From assembly GCF_019207085.1 (NCBI RefSeq), contig NZ_JAATOM010000006.1, forward strand, positions 124,001 to 188,000: a stretch of 64,000 bases of DNA, written 5' to 3'. Every line of letters begins with the position of its first letter. Position 1 is the stretch's first letter. Positions 42,509 to 51,800 of the stretch are shown here, one piece after another. The stretch is from Variovorax sp. dw_308. Its GTDB lineage: Bacteria; Pseudomonadota; Gammaproteobacteria; Burkholderiales; Burkholderiaceae_C. Position numbers and translations under genes: made by a program. The notes beneath the pieces were generated by a model. That model was not told the DNA's origin. It did not search any database and saw nothing but the letters and a program-made list of their open reading frames with translations.

Positions 42509-43678
42509 CTACTTGATCCAGAGGCGCATGGCATCCCAGGCGCGGCCCGTGATGCCGGCCTGCTCGACGCCCTCGAGCGCCACCAGAGGAACCTCCGTCA
42601 CCGGCTGGTCGCCCAGCGTGACCCTAAGCGAGCCGATCGCCTGGTTCCTGGCGAAAGGGGCCACCAGCGGATCGGGACGCGCGATCTGCGTCTTGATCTT
42701 GCTGGCCGAGCCCGAAGGCACGGCCACGACGATGGGCTCGACGCGGCCGATCTTCATCGTGTTCTGCTTGCCCTTCCACACCGCTGGCGTGGCAACGGGC
42801 TGACCGCCGTCGAACAGGCGGACGGCGTCATAGGCCGTGTAGCCCCAGTTCAGCAGCTTTTGGGATTCGTTGGCCCGTGCGTTTTCGCTGGAAGCGCCCA
42901 GCAGGATGCTCAGCAGGCGACGGCCACCGGCGAGGTTGGGGAAATCGCGCTTGGCCGTGACGATCATGCAGAAGCCGGCCGCCTCGGTGTAGCCGGTCTT
43001 CAGGCCGTCCACGGTCGGGTCGCGGAACAGCAGCAGGTTGCGGTTGGTGTCGTTGGTCGAGGGCGTGCCGGGGTAGCGGTACTTCTTGATCGCGTAGTAC
43101 TTCACCTCGTCCGGAAAGTCGCGCAGCAGGCGCGTCGCGAGGATGCCGAGGTCCCTTGCGGTCGTCGTGTGGCCGGGCGCGGTCTGGCCTTCCGGATTTT
43201 TGTAGGTGGTGTTCTTCATGCCGAGCGCCTTGGCCTGCTCGTTCATGAGTTCGACGAAATGCTCGACGGTGCCACCCACGCCTTCGGCCAGCGCCACGGT
43301 GGCGTCGTTGCCCGACTGCACGATCAGGCCCTTGATCAGGTCTTCTACCGGCACCTGCATCTTCGGGTCGATGAACATGCGGGAGCCGGGCATCTTCCAG
43401 GCGCGCTGGCTGACCGGCAGGGTCTGCGTCAGGGTGATCTTCCTGGCGCGCAGCGCATCGAAGACCACGTAGGCGCTCATGAGCTTGGTCAGCGAAGCCG
43501 GTTCGACGGGGCTGTCGATGTCCTTCTGCGCAAGGATCTGGTTGGCGGTGAGGTCCAGCAGGAGGTAGCTGCGGGCCGCGACATCCGGCGGCGCGGGAAC
43601 CTGGGCGGATGCCGGGATGCAGAACGGCAATGCGACAGCGAGCAGAAGCGCACGCAGCGCATTCGAAAAACGGGTCAT
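42509..43678 (-). CDS. dacC: D-alanyl-D-alanine carboxypeptidase (PBP5/6 type)
   Basis: A 389-residue penicillin-binding protein that trims peptidoglycan pentapeptides in the periplasm. Signal peptide to about residue 25 (ASA-Q), catalytic SLTK at 62-65, SGN at 122-124 and KTG at 227-229, then the C-terminal beta domain and a terminal amphipathic segment. The gene name could equally be dacA; symbol certainty is moderate. Confidence 0.93.
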   Translation of the reverse strand: MTRFSNALRALLLAVALPFCIPASAQVPAPPDVAARSYLLLDLTANQILAQKDIDSPVEPASLTKLMSAYVVFDALRARKITLTQTLPVSQRAWKMPGSRMFIDPKMQVPVEDLIKGLIVQSGNDATVALAEGVGGTVEHFVELMNEQAKALGMKNTTYKNPEGQTAPGHTTTARDLGILATRLLRDFPDEVKYYAIKKYRYPGTPSTNDTNRNLLLFRDPTVDGLKTGYTEAAGFCMIVTAKRDFPNLAGGRRLLSILLGASSENARANESQKLLNWGYTAYDAVRLFDGGQPVATPAVWKGKQNTMKIGRVEPIVVAVPSGSASKIKTQIARPDPLVAPFARNQAIGSLRVTLGDQPVTEVPLVALEGVEQAGITGRAWDAMRLWIK

Positions 43679-43703
43679 GGAAGGACGGGGAGCGAAGGGA
43701 AAA

Positions 43704-44336
43704 CTAGCTCGGGCGCAGATGGCGGGCGACGAGATTCTTGAGCAGCGGCAATTGTCCGTGAAAGAAATGCCCGCCTCCGGGAACCACCATGACAGGAAGT
43801 GACTGCGGGCGTGACCAATCCATCACTGCGGCGAGCGAAACCGTGTCGTCCTGTTCGCCGTGGACCACCAGCACGCGCTCGTGCGACGCGGCGGGTATCG
43901 GCGGCGGCGGCACGCGCTCGACGCTCGGGCCGACCAGTGCGATGCGCTGGATGTCGCGTGAACCCCAAAGCGACTGCAGCGCACTGATGGCGACGAAGGC
44001 GCCGAAGGAGAAGCCGGCGATCGACAAGGGCCCGTCGGGCGCGACTTGCTGCACCACCGCCAGCATGTCCTCGGCCTCGCCGCGCCCCTCGTCGTGCGCG
44101 CCTTCGCTGGCGCCGACGCCGCGGAAGTTGAAGCGCACGGCTGTCCACCCGGCGCCGACGAATGCGCGCGCCAGCGTCTGCACCACCTTGTTGTCCATGG
44201 TGCCGCCAAACAGTGGATGGGGATGCGCGATGACGGCAATGCCCTGGGGCGCCGTGCCGGCGGCCGGCGCATCGCGCAGGGCCTCGATGACCCCGGCGCC
44301 GCCGTGCAACTGGATTCTTTCGGTCCGGGGGTTCAC
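43704..44336 (-). CDS. Alpha/beta hydrolase of the dienelactone-hydrolase-like superfamily
   Basis: A 210-residue hydrolase with IAHPHPLFGGTMDNKVVQ near the start (oxyanion region), the nucleophile elbow GFSFGA with Ser, acid Asp in HGEQDDTV, and His in GGGHFFHG. The HPHPLxGGTMxNKVV signature marks a conserved but uncharacterised bacterial hydrolase group. It follows the ferredoxin gene after two bases. Confidence 0.88.
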   Translation of the reverse strand: MNPRTERIQLHGGAGVIEALRDAPAAGTAPQGIAVIAHPHPLFGGTMDNKVVQTLARAFVGAGWTAVRFNFRGVGASEGAHDEGRGEAEDMLAVVQQVAPDGPLSIAGFSFGAFVAISALQSLWGSRDIQRIALVGPSVERVPPPPIPAASHERVLVVHGEQDDTVSLAAVMDWSRPQSLPVMVVPGGGHFFHGQLPLLKNLVARHLRPS

Positions 44337-44338
44337 CT

Positions 44339-44692
44339 TCAGCGCCCCACGCTGGGCGGCAGCAGCAGGCGCTCGACGACCTGGCCGTTCTTCAGGTGCG
44401 AGTCAACGATCTCGTCGATGTCTTCCGTGTCGACGAAGCTGTACCAGACCGCGTCCGGATACACCACGGCCACCGGACCGCCCGCGCAACGATCGAGGCA
44501 GCCCGCCTTGTTCACGCGAACCTTGCCCTGGCCGGCCAGTCCGGCCTGCTTGACGCGCATCTTGCAGTGGTCGAAGCCGGCCTGCGCGTTGTTCTGGGAG
44601 CAGGAGTCTTCGCCGTTCTTGCGTTCATTCAGGCAGAAGAAGATGTGGCGGGCGTAGTAGCCGCTCTGTGCGGGGGGCGGAGGCGTGGGCAT
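44339..44692 (-). CDS. Thioredoxin-like [2Fe-2S] ferredoxin
   Basis: A 117-residue protein. The cluster ligands are Cys20, Cys31, Cys65 and Cys69 (C-x10-C ... C-x3-C), as in thioredoxin-fold ferredoxins related to NuoE and the Azotobacter FeSII type. Electron partner unknown. It is in the minus-strand row hemJ, vanZ-like, ferredoxin, hydrolase, with short gaps. Confidence 0.9.
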   Translation of the reverse strand: MPTPPPPAQSGYYARHIFFCLNERKNGEDSCSQNNAQAGFDHCKMRVKQAGLAGQGKVRVNKAGCLDRCAGGPVAVVYPDAVWYSFVDTEDIDEIVDSHLKNGQVVERLLLPPSVGR

Positions 44693-44701
44693 CGGACGAT
44701 T

Positions 44702-45811
44702 CTAGGTTTGGCCGCCGCGGCGCGAGAGCGCCAGCACCACGTAGCCCAGCGTGGCGAAGGGCCAGAGCCAGCCGAGCCACTGCGCCAGGCCGTTGAAGCG
44801 TATGAAGCGACCCTGCTCCCAGGTCGCCAGCGTCTGGGCGAAATAGGCGCTCTCCGGCGCCTGATTGAGCAGGCTCAGGTGCACGACCAGCGCCAGGATC
44901 AGCAAGCCGCCGCACAGGCGACGCGGCGCCCACAGCAGCGGCACGCCCATCACAACGGCCGCCGCGATACCGACTTGCACCGGCAGGCTGAGCCAGGACC
45001 AGGCATGCGGCGGCCCGTAGCTCAAGGCCGCCGACAGCGCGCTGCCGGCAATTCCGGCCAGCAAGGTCAGCGACAGCAGCAGCGCGCGCTGCGCCACCGC
45101 GCGTACCACGAAGAAGCCCAGCAGGCAGGGCACCAGAGCGCCCAGCATCACGCAGAGCAGTTCGACGCCCGGCACCAGCGGCTGCAACTCGAACTGGCGC
45201 ACCGGCATCCAGTCGAGGAAGGGAGTGTCCATCAGGAGTTCGGAGATGGCCGCCTCGACGCGCTCGAACACCTGCCCCAAGCCGAAGGTCACCGCCGCAG
45301 GAAACAACAGCGCGACCGGCCAGAGCGCGATCAGCACCAGCGCCCCGCGCGGCTCCTCGACGAACCATTTCGAACGGGCGGTGTGCCAGTGCGCAATCAC
45401 GCCCAGGCGTTCCAGGCCGGCCGCGAGCACCGCGCCGACCAGCGCGCCGGCCGAATTCAGGCTGAGGTCCACGTTGGAAGGCACGCGCACAGGCAGGTAG
45501 CTTTGCAGCGTCTCCATGGCAAACGAGATCGCCACGCCGGCGAGCGTGGCGCGCAGCACGGCGCCGGGTGCCCCCAGTCCCGTGCGTGTGCGCATCACGG
45601 TCAAGGCGGACAGGAACCCGAAAGGGACGTAGCCCACCACGTTGACGGCGAAATCGAACCCGGTCCAGTACTTCGGCCACGGCGCGGCCAGGTAAGCCCA
45701 GGGCGCGATCCCCTGGTCGCGCCAGTCGGCAAACGGATACAGGCTGGCGTAGACGATCAGCGCCGCATAGGCCAGCGCAAGGGGGAGAGCGGTTGTCTTG
45801 TGGGCGGCCAA
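44702..45811 (-). CDS. VanZ-family membrane protein
   Basis: A 369-residue polytopic membrane protein. The first 140 residues are a VanZ-like domain (YASLYPFADW, then FDFAVNVVGYVPFGFL and SNVDLSLNSAGALVGA). Four or more further helices follow, so it is about twice the length of VanZ alone. VanZ confers low-level teicoplanin resistance in enterococci; in Gram-negatives the function is unknown. Three bases after the HemJ-like gene. Confidence 0.85.
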   Translation of the reverse strand: MAAHKTTALPLALAYAALIVYASLYPFADWRDQGIAPWAYLAAPWPKYWTGFDFAVNVVGYVPFGFLSALTVMRTRTGLGAPGAVLRATLAGVAISFAMETLQSYLPVRVPSNVDLSLNSAGALVGAVLAAGLERLGVIAHWHTARSKWFVEEPRGALVLIALWPVALLFPAAVTFGLGQVFERVEAAISELLMDTPFLDWMPVRQFELQPLVPGVELLCVMLGALVPCLLGFFVVRAVAQRALLLSLTLLAGIAGSALSAALSYGPPHAWSWLSLPVQVGIAAAVVMGVPLLWAPRRLCGGLLILALVVHLSLLNQAPESAYFAQTLATWEQGRFIRFNGLAQWLGWLWPFATLGYVVLALSRRGGQT

Positions 45812-45814
45812 GGA

Positions 45815-46252
45815 TCAGAACGGGCGCACGACCACCAGCAGGACGATCGCCAGCAAGAGCAATACTGGCGCCTCGTTGAACCAGCGGTACCAGCGATGGC
45901 TGCGCCGGTTCTCGCCTGCCTCGAAGCGCCGCAGCAGCACACCGCAGCCGTGGTGGTAGCCGATGACCACCAGCACCAGCGCGAGCTTGGCATGCAGCCA
46001 GCCATTGCCCGGCCCGCGTCCGGCGCCGAATCCCAGCCAGAGCCACAGGCCGAGGACCAATGCGGGAACGGCCAGCACGGTGGTGAAGCGCATCAGCTTT
46101 CGGGCCATCAGGAGGAGCCGCGCCCGTTCGGCGATCGACTCCGGCGGCACCATGGCCAGGTTCACAAAGATGCGCGGAAGGTAAAAAAGACCGGCAAACC
46201 AGCTTGCGACGAAGACGATATGCAGTGACTTGACGACGTTGAACCAGAGCAT
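45815..46252 (-). CDS. hemJ: HemJ-like protoporphyrinogen oxidase / CopD-family protein
   Basis: A 145-residue, four-helix membrane protein. KSLHIVFVASWFAGLFYLPRIFVN holds the conserved His of HemJ, and Lys/His residues in GWLHAKLALVLVVIGYHHG complete the family pattern. HemJ oxidises protoporphyrinogen IX to protoporphyrin IX. The divergent neighbour is hemB, another haem synthesis gene, which supports the assignment over a copper-related CopD role. A terminator-bearing small RNA locus lies just upstream. Confidence 0.82.
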   Translation of the reverse strand: MLWFNVVKSLHIVFVASWFAGLFYLPRIFVNLAMVPPESIAERARLLLMARKLMRFTTVLAVPALVLGLWLWLGFGAGRGPGNGWLHAKLALVLVVIGYHHGCGVLLRRFEAGENRRSHRWYRWFNEAPVLLLLAIVLLVVVRPF

Positions 46253-46293
46253 CCGGCGCAGTTTAGTGGGCGCACGCTCCGGTGCGAGCGGGC

Positions 46294-46323
46294 AAAAAAA
46301 AGCCCGGCGTCAAAACGCCGGGC
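46294..46323 (-). terminator. Intrinsic terminator of the small RNA or hemJ leader
   Basis: A perfect 9-bp stem GCCCGGCGT/ACGCCGGGC with a 4-base loop (46302-46323), then eight U residues on the minus strand. No minus-strand protein gene ends upstream, so it must serve a non-coding transcript or act as an attenuator. Confidence 0.9.
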
Positions 46324-46398
46324 CAGGAAGCCCTTTTGCTGTCACACATCAAGGCACCCGCTCAGGGAGGAAAAGCGGGGGACGACAAGTCGCCCAAG
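46294..46398 (-). ncRNA. Candidate small RNA with anti-Shine-Dalgarno loop
   Basis: On the minus strand a sigma-70-type promoter (46404-46431) is followed by about 105 bases without coding potential and a perfect terminator. Inside, a hairpin at 46357-46379 has stem CCCGC/GCGGG and loop UUUUCCUCCCUGA, which contains the anti-Shine-Dalgarno sequence UCCUCCC. This layout (C-rich loop, then intrinsic terminator) resembles trans-acting small RNAs such as CcsR/cuckoo types in alpha-proteobacteria. It could instead be the attenuated leader of hemJ, whose ATG is 42 bases past the U-tract. Confidence 0.6.
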
Positions 46399-46403
46399 AC
46401 AGA

Positions 46404-46431
46404 ATTTAACAAAGCCTTCCGACCCTTTCAA
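46404..46431 (-). promoter_or_regulatory. Promoter of the candidate small RNA
   Basis: TTGAAA (46431-46426), 16-base spacer, TTAAAT (46409-46404) on the minus strand. Both hexamers match the sigma-70 consensus at five and four positions respectively. Start of transcription expected near 46397. Confidence 0.6.
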
Positions 46432-46449
46432 CCCAGTGGTAACTATTTT

Positions 46450-47572
<1,123 letters not shown>

Positions 47573-47632
47573 CGCCGTCTGCCCGATGCATGGGCAAGGG
47601 CGGGTTCGGCTCACGGAATACATCGACCACCG

Positions 47633-48793
47633 ATGCGCAGCTTCGAGATCAACAGCTCCCAGGTGCGCGAGCATGATGCCTTGGCGCCACTGGCCCTGCC
47701 GGGCGCCTGCGGCGGCGACAGCTACCTGTGGATTTCCCTGACGCGGGAGGAATTCCGGTCGCAGCTCGACACGGTGCAGGACGTCCTGCAAAGCCTCTGC
47801 GGCACGCAACTGGTCGACCTGCACGTGCTGGACCTGCTCAACGAGCAGTTGCCGTCTCACTACGACTACACCTCGATCTACGACGTGCTGGTGATCCGGC
47901 GCCTGGCGACGAGCCCGGGAAGCCTGGGCGCTGCCGCGCAGGCGCCCGCGCCGGACAACCCGACCGCCGTGCCCGATGGGCAGTCGCTGCTCAAGCGCAT
48001 CGAGACCCGCCCGGTGGGCTTTGCCGTGTTCGACCGCGTCCTGCTGTCGGTGCACCCGGAAGACGGCGCGGTGCGCGACGCCTACGCTGCCAAGCTGCTG
48101 GCCACGGGCACGCCGGGCGTGGCCACATTCGCGCCCTCCCCCGCTCCAGATGGGAGACCGGCAAGCAAGCGCCTGCCGACAGGCCCGTCCGACCTGATGC
48201 TGCGATTGGTCAACCAGATCGTCGATGGGTACCTGGAACTGCGACGCGAGATGACGCGCCAGATCGACCACTGGCAGGCGGAACTGATCGACATCAAGAG
48301 TCGCTTCTCCAATTGGGGCGCGCTGATGCAGGCGCGCCAGTCCCTGCATCGGCTCGACGAGATCTGCGAGGACCAGCGCGGCGCGGTGCAGGACTGGATC
48401 GACGCGCTGGAGACGCTGCCCACGCCCGACGACCCGGCCGAGCGCCGCGAGCGCGAACTGGTGATGATCCGCAGTCGCGACGTGCATGAGCACATCGAGC
48501 GCGTGCTGCACCACGTCCGCCGGCTGGAGCAGAACGCCGAGACCGCGGTGCAGATGCATTTCAGCGTGCAGAGCCATCGCACCAACGACATCATGCGAGT
48601 GCTGACGGCGCTGACGGCGGTGTTCCTGCCGCTCAATCTCATCGCAGGCATCTTCGGCATGAACTTCGAGTTCATCCCGCTGGTGCACAAGGCCGATGGC
48701 TTCTGGATCGCGATGGGGGCGATGGGCGTGATCGCGGTGGTGTTGGTGGTGGTGTTCTGGCGGAAGCGGTACCTCGCCCGCACCGCTCGTTAG
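47633..48793 (+). CDS. CorA-family magnesium/divalent cation transporter
   Basis: A 386-residue channel protein. A large cytoplasmic N-domain with long helices (about 1-320) precedes two C-terminal membrane helices, with the pore motif GMN at about 342-344 (IFGMNFEF). It could be ZntB-like, since GMN is shared. A poorly conserved Ala/Pro loop lies near residues 105-130. It starts 60 bases after hemB on the same strand and ends at a long palindromic element. Confidence 0.9.
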   Translation: MRSFEINSSQVREHDALAPLALPGACGGDSYLWISLTREEFRSQLDTVQDVLQSLCGTQLVDLHVLDLLNEQLPSHYDYTSIYDVLVIRRLATSPGSLGAAAQAPAPDNPTAVPDGQSLLKRIETRPVGFAVFDRVLLSVHPEDGAVRDAYAAKLLATGTPGVATFAPSPAPDGRPASKRLPTGPSDLMLRLVNQIVDGYLELRREMTRQIDHWQAELIDIKSRFSNWGALMQARQSLHRLDEICEDQRGAVQDWIDALETLPTPDDPAERRERELVMIRSRDVHEHIERVLHHVRRLEQNAETAVQMHFSVQSHRTNDIMRVLTALTAVFLPLNLIAGIFGMNFEFIPLVHKADGFWIAMGAMGVIAVVLVVVFWRKRYLARTAR

Positions 48794-48915
48794 GAAGGGG
48801 TGAATCTTCCTACTGCGGACGCCGATCTCGGGCCTGTGCTGCTCACCGCACGGGAGTGCGGTTCCGCTGCTCGACCCGACCTCGGCGCCCTCGCTACGGA
48901 ATCTTCACCCCTTCC
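48793..48915. repeat. Long palindromic intergenic element, copy 2
   Basis: A 123-base near-palindrome. The ends are perfect 12-bp inverted repeats (GGAAGGGGTGAA / TTCACCCCTTCC), and the centre is a perfect ACCGCAC-GGGA-GTGCGGT hairpin (48845-48862); the intermediate arms (GACGCCGATCTCGGG and CCGACCTCGGCGCCC) also pair in part. It lies between the convergent CorA and small exported-protein genes and shares sequence blocks with the element at 27241. Confidence 0.75.
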
Positions 48916-48931
48916 GGCCGGCGCTTGACTG

Positions 48932-48972
48932 AAAAAAAGGGCCGGGTGGTGCTGCGCACCTACCCGGCCCTT
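48932..48972 (-). terminator. Intrinsic terminator of the small exported-protein gene
   Basis: On the minus strand GGGCCGGGT ... ACCCGGCCC with a 13-15-base loop, followed by seven U residues at 48938-48932. It ends the 48991-49365 gene 19 bases after its stop. Confidence 0.88.
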
Positions 48973-48990
48973 CATGCGTCCTGCGGACTC

Positions 48991-49365
48991 TTACATCCGG
49001 GTCGAGTTCCTGCGGACCAGCTCGGCGCGGACGTCGACCGGGTTGCCCATCGTCGACACGAGCTTGCTGTTGACGCGCGAACTTGCGTTCACGTTCTGGT
49101 CCGGGGCGGCCGCGGTGCGGACGGCCTCGGCCTTCACCACGCTGCGATCACCCGAAACCTCGACGGTTTCCGCACCGCGCGAACCGCGCGTCACGTTCTG
49201 GTCCGGAGCGCGGGCCGCACGCATGGCCTCGCCCTGCACATCCGCACGATTGAGACCGGACCGGGGCGCTTGAACACCTTCGTAGGTCTCTGCCTGGGCG
49301 CCCGTCGCAGCGATGAGCCCGACGGCTGCGAACACGACAGATGCGAAAAGATTGGAGGCTTTCAT
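48991..49365 (-). CDS. Small exported protein, DUF4148-like paralogue 1
   Basis: A 124-residue secreted protein. The signal peptide MKASNLFASVVFAAVGLIAA-type ends GAQA-ETYEGVQAP at about residue 25. Two internal APDQNV repeats (ARAPDQNVTRGSRGAETV and TAAAPDQNVNASSRVNSK in form) show short duplication. The AETYxGVQAP start is shared with the next gene, so they are paralogues. Function unknown; the periplasm is the likely site. The ATG at 49365 has a GGGAACTCCC-like region upstream. Confidence 0.8.
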   Translation of the reverse strand: MKASNLFASVVFAAVGLIAATGAQAETYEGVQAPRSGLNRADVQGEAMRAARAPDQNVTRGSRGAETVEVSGDRSVVKAEAVRTAAAPDQNVNASSRVNSKLVSTMGNPVDVRAELVRRNSTRM

Positions 49366-49406
49366 GGGAGTTCCCGGATCAGGTGGTGTGGCAGCGTGGG
49401 GACGGA

Positions 49407-49775
49407 TCACAGCGCGGCTTGGCGCTGTGCCGCCGGGCGACGGACCGCCAGCGAACCGTTGGTGTACTGCGCCGGCACGGTGTCGCGGTAGAAAGCGCGG
49501 CGGTCGAGGCTGGCCAGCGGGTCATGCGCCTTGGCGAAGGCTTCGGCACGCATCACGGCGCGATCGACGGTGCTGTTGGTGGCAGCGACCACGCCGTCAT
49601 TGGCACCTTCGGCGTAGGGGTTGGCCGAGTGGGCGGCGACGGTCGCTTCTGCCGCGACTTCGGCGCGGGCGCGCTGGTTCGTCGGCGCTTGCACGCCTTG
49701 ATAGGTTTCAGCCTGGGCGCCAGCGGCGGCAAAGAGAGCGATGGCAGCGGCGGCGAGGATGTTCGAGGTCTTCAT
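49407..49775 (-). CDS. Small exported protein, DUF4148-like paralogue 2
   Basis: A 122-residue secreted protein with a signal peptide ending GAQA-ETYQGVQAP near residue 23, like its neighbour. The rest is Ala/Arg-rich with RAEAFAKAHDPLASLDRRAFYRDTVPAQY in pieces. Function unknown. It lies 41 bases upstream of paralogue 1 and 29 bases downstream of a 45-residue gene whose product shares an AETYAAARA segment. Confidence 0.8.
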   Translation of the reverse strand: MKTSNILAAAAIALFAAAGAQAETYQGVQAPTNQRARAEVAAEATVAAHSANPYAEGANDGVVAATNSTVDRAVMRAEAFAKAHDPLASLDRRAFYRDTVPAQYTNGSLAVRRPAAQRQAAL

Positions 49776-49804
49776 GATGATGTTTCCTTAGGTTGGGACT
49801 GGAC

Positions 49805-49942
49805 TTACAGACGAGACGTCAACGATGCCGTGCCGGGAGCAACGGGCATCATGTGCAGCGCGCGTGCTGCGGCATACGTTTCTGCTTGCACGCGGGTGAC
49901 AGTCAGCAGGGCCCTGAGTACGTCGATGAACTTGGCGGTCAT
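49805..49942 (-). CDS. 45-residue small protein with AETY motif
   Basis: A short gene with an AAAGGA site eight bases before the ATG. The product starts MTAKFIDVLRALLTVTRVQAETYAAARAL and ends near TSLTSRL. Its AETYA segment echoes the two exported paralogues downstream, but it lacks a clear signal peptide. It is divergent from the LysR gene and may be the leader gene of the three-gene group. An open frame extends upstream to 50044, but the ribosome-binding site favours 49942. Confidence 0.55.
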   Translation of the reverse strand: MTAKFIDVLRALLTVTRVQAETYAAARALHMMPVAPGTASLTSRL

Positions 49943-50098
49943 TTCTTTTTCCTTTCGAGGTTCAACAAGAATGGATTTCTCGTCCGGTCCTTGTTTTGTC
50001 GGATTGGCAGTAGTGCCGCTCCGTGCATCGAATTTTGGACGCATTGCCTAGGTAAAAACCCTCGAAAATCGAATCACCGCGTTCACGAACTGGAAACA

Positions 50099-51013
50099 AT
50101 GGACAGCCTCGACCTCATCAAGACCTTCAGGGAAGTGGCGGCCTGTGGCAGCTTCTCCAAAGCCGCCGCCAGGCTCGACATGTCCAAGGCCACGGTCAGC
50201 AAGTACGTGGCCGAACTGGAGACCCGCTTCGGCGTGCGCCTGCTGAACCGGTCCACGCGCTCGGTCAGCCTCACCGATGCCGGCGCCCTGCTGCTGGAGC
50301 GCAGCAAGCCGGTGCTGGAGATGGTCGAGTCGACCCAGGCCGAGATGCAGGGCCTGGCCGAACAGCCGCGCGGGCGCTTGCGCATCTCGGCGACCCACGG
50401 CATGGGGCAGGGCAACCTGCCGGGGTTGCTGGCGCAATTCATGGGCCACTACCCTGACGTGCACATCAGCCTGCAACTGACGAACCGCACCGTGGACATG
50501 GCCGAGGAAGGCATCGACCTGGCCCTGCGCTTCGGCCCCATCACCGACGACAACCTGATCGTGCGTCGGTTGCTGCTGATGGACCTGGTCGTCTGCGCTT
50601 CACCACGCTACTGGAAGAAGCACGGCAAGCCCATGCTCCCGTCGGATCTCGCACATCACGATGCGCTCACCAACTTCAACCAGGGCCAGCATCCGCAGTG
50701 GGGCTTCGTGGTCGATGGCCAGCCGGTCACGGTGAATGTGAAGAGCCGCATGGACGCCACCGAGGGCGCACCGCTGATCGAGGTCGCGCTGCATGGCTAC
50801 GGCGTGCTGTACCTGCCTGCGCTGCTGGTGCAGTCGCACATCGACCGGGGCGAGCTGGAGCCGGTGCTGCAGACCTACGTGCGCAGCGACATGTGGCTGT
50901 CTGCGGCCTACCTGCAACGCCGCCACAACAGCGCCGCGTTGAGGGCGCTGCTGGACTTCCTGGAGACGCGGATCAAGGGGCCGGCCAGGATCGTGCGGCC
51001 GAAGAAAGCCTGA
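50099..51013 (+). CDS. LysR-family transcriptional regulator
   Basis: A 304-residue regulator. Residues 1-60 form the winged HTH (LDLIKTFREVAACGSFSKAAARLDMSKATVSKYVAELE in part). The C-terminal effector domain (about 90-295) is of the CrgA/DsdC-like subgroup seen in Burkholderiales. It is divergent from the small exported-protein cluster, which it may control. The start is the ATG at 50099; the open frame extends 102 codons upstream through the gap without HTH homology. Confidence 0.92.
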   Translation: MDSLDLIKTFREVAACGSFSKAAARLDMSKATVSKYVAELETRFGVRLLNRSTRSVSLTDAGALLLERSKPVLEMVESTQAEMQGLAEQPRGRLRISATHGMGQGNLPGLLAQFMGHYPDVHISLQLTNRTVDMAEEGIDLALRFGPITDDNLIVRRLLLMDLVVCASPRYWKKHGKPMLPSDLAHHDALTNFNQGQHPQWGFVVDGQPVTVNVKSRMDATEGAPLIEVALHGYGVLYLPALLVQSHIDRGELEPVLQTYVRSDMWLSAAYLQRRHNSAALRALLDFLETRIKGPARIVRPKKA

Positions 51014-51089
51014 TCCAGGCTCCAGCAACTGCCGGTCGCCCCGGCATGGGGGCGCGCGTTGGCGATGACGGCCTTGACGCCGTTACTCG

Positions 51090-51779
51090 TCAGCCGACGT
51101 GCTGGGCAAAGAAGGCCAGCGTGCGCTCGAGCGCGAGCTTGGCCGCCACGGCGTTGTACGAACCGCGCTGGTCGCAATTGAAGCCGTGGCCGCATTCGTA
51201 CACGTGCACCTCCACCTCGGGGTGCGCGGCGCGGAAGGCATCGACGGTGGGCATGGGGATCCAGTGGTCGTTGTTGCCGAAATGGACCAGCACCGGCACC
51301 TTGGGTTGCAACGCGCTTTCTTCCGGCGTGGTCATGCCGCCGCCGTAGTAAGGCGCGGCGGCGGACAGGCCCGACACCACGGCTGCCGCGCGCCAGGTGA
51401 GCAAACCGCCCCAGCAATAGCCCACGATGCCGACCTTGCCGGCCTTGCCCGCGTAGTCGACCGCGGCCTGGATGTCCTGCAGCACACCCGGCGGCGGCAG
51501 GGCTTCCACGGCCGTCTTGAGCGCGAAGCCGGCCTTCATGTCGTCCTCGGTGTAGCCGAGTTCGACGCCCTGCTTCACGCGGTGGAAGGTGGCGGGCGCC
51601 ACGGCGAGATAGCCCGATGCCGCATAGCCGTCGGCCACGGCGCGGATGTGCGAGTTGACGCCGAAGATCTCCTGCACGACGACGACGGCGCCCTTCGGCT
51701 GGCCCGCGGGCTCGGCCACGTACGCCGGGAAAGTGAAGCCGTCCCTGGCAGTGAGATCGATGAATTGGCCCATGGTCAT
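51090..51779 (-). CDS. Dienelactone hydrolase family protein
   Basis: A 229-residue hydrolase. Cys122 in GYCWGG is the nucleophile, as in carboxymethylenebutenolidase; Asp in HFGNNDHWIP and His in ECGHGFNC complete the triad, with Glu37 in QEIFG. It opens lactone rings such as dienelactone in chloroaromatic breakdown, though many homologues have other roles. It follows the HCCA isomerase-like gene after 21 bases. Confidence 0.92.
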   Translation of the reverse strand: MTMGQFIDLTARDGFTFPAYVAEPAGQPKGAVVVVQEIFGVNSHIRAVADGYAASGYLAVAPATFHRVKQGVELGYTEDDMKAGFALKTAVEALPPPGVLQDIQAAVDYAGKAGKVGIVGYCWGGLLTWRAAAVVSGLSAAAPYYGGGMTTPEESALQPKVPVLVHFGNNDHWIPMPTVDAFRAAHPEVEVHVYECGHGFNCDQRGSYNAVAAKLALERTLAFFAQHVG

Positions 51780-51800
51780 TTGCTCCGTTGGTGGTGATGG

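Noticed and set aside
51014-51089. GCCCC-GGCAT-GGGGC hairpin between convergent LysR and dienelactone hydrolase genes as an intrinsic terminator
   Set aside because: No U-tract on either side and a short stem.
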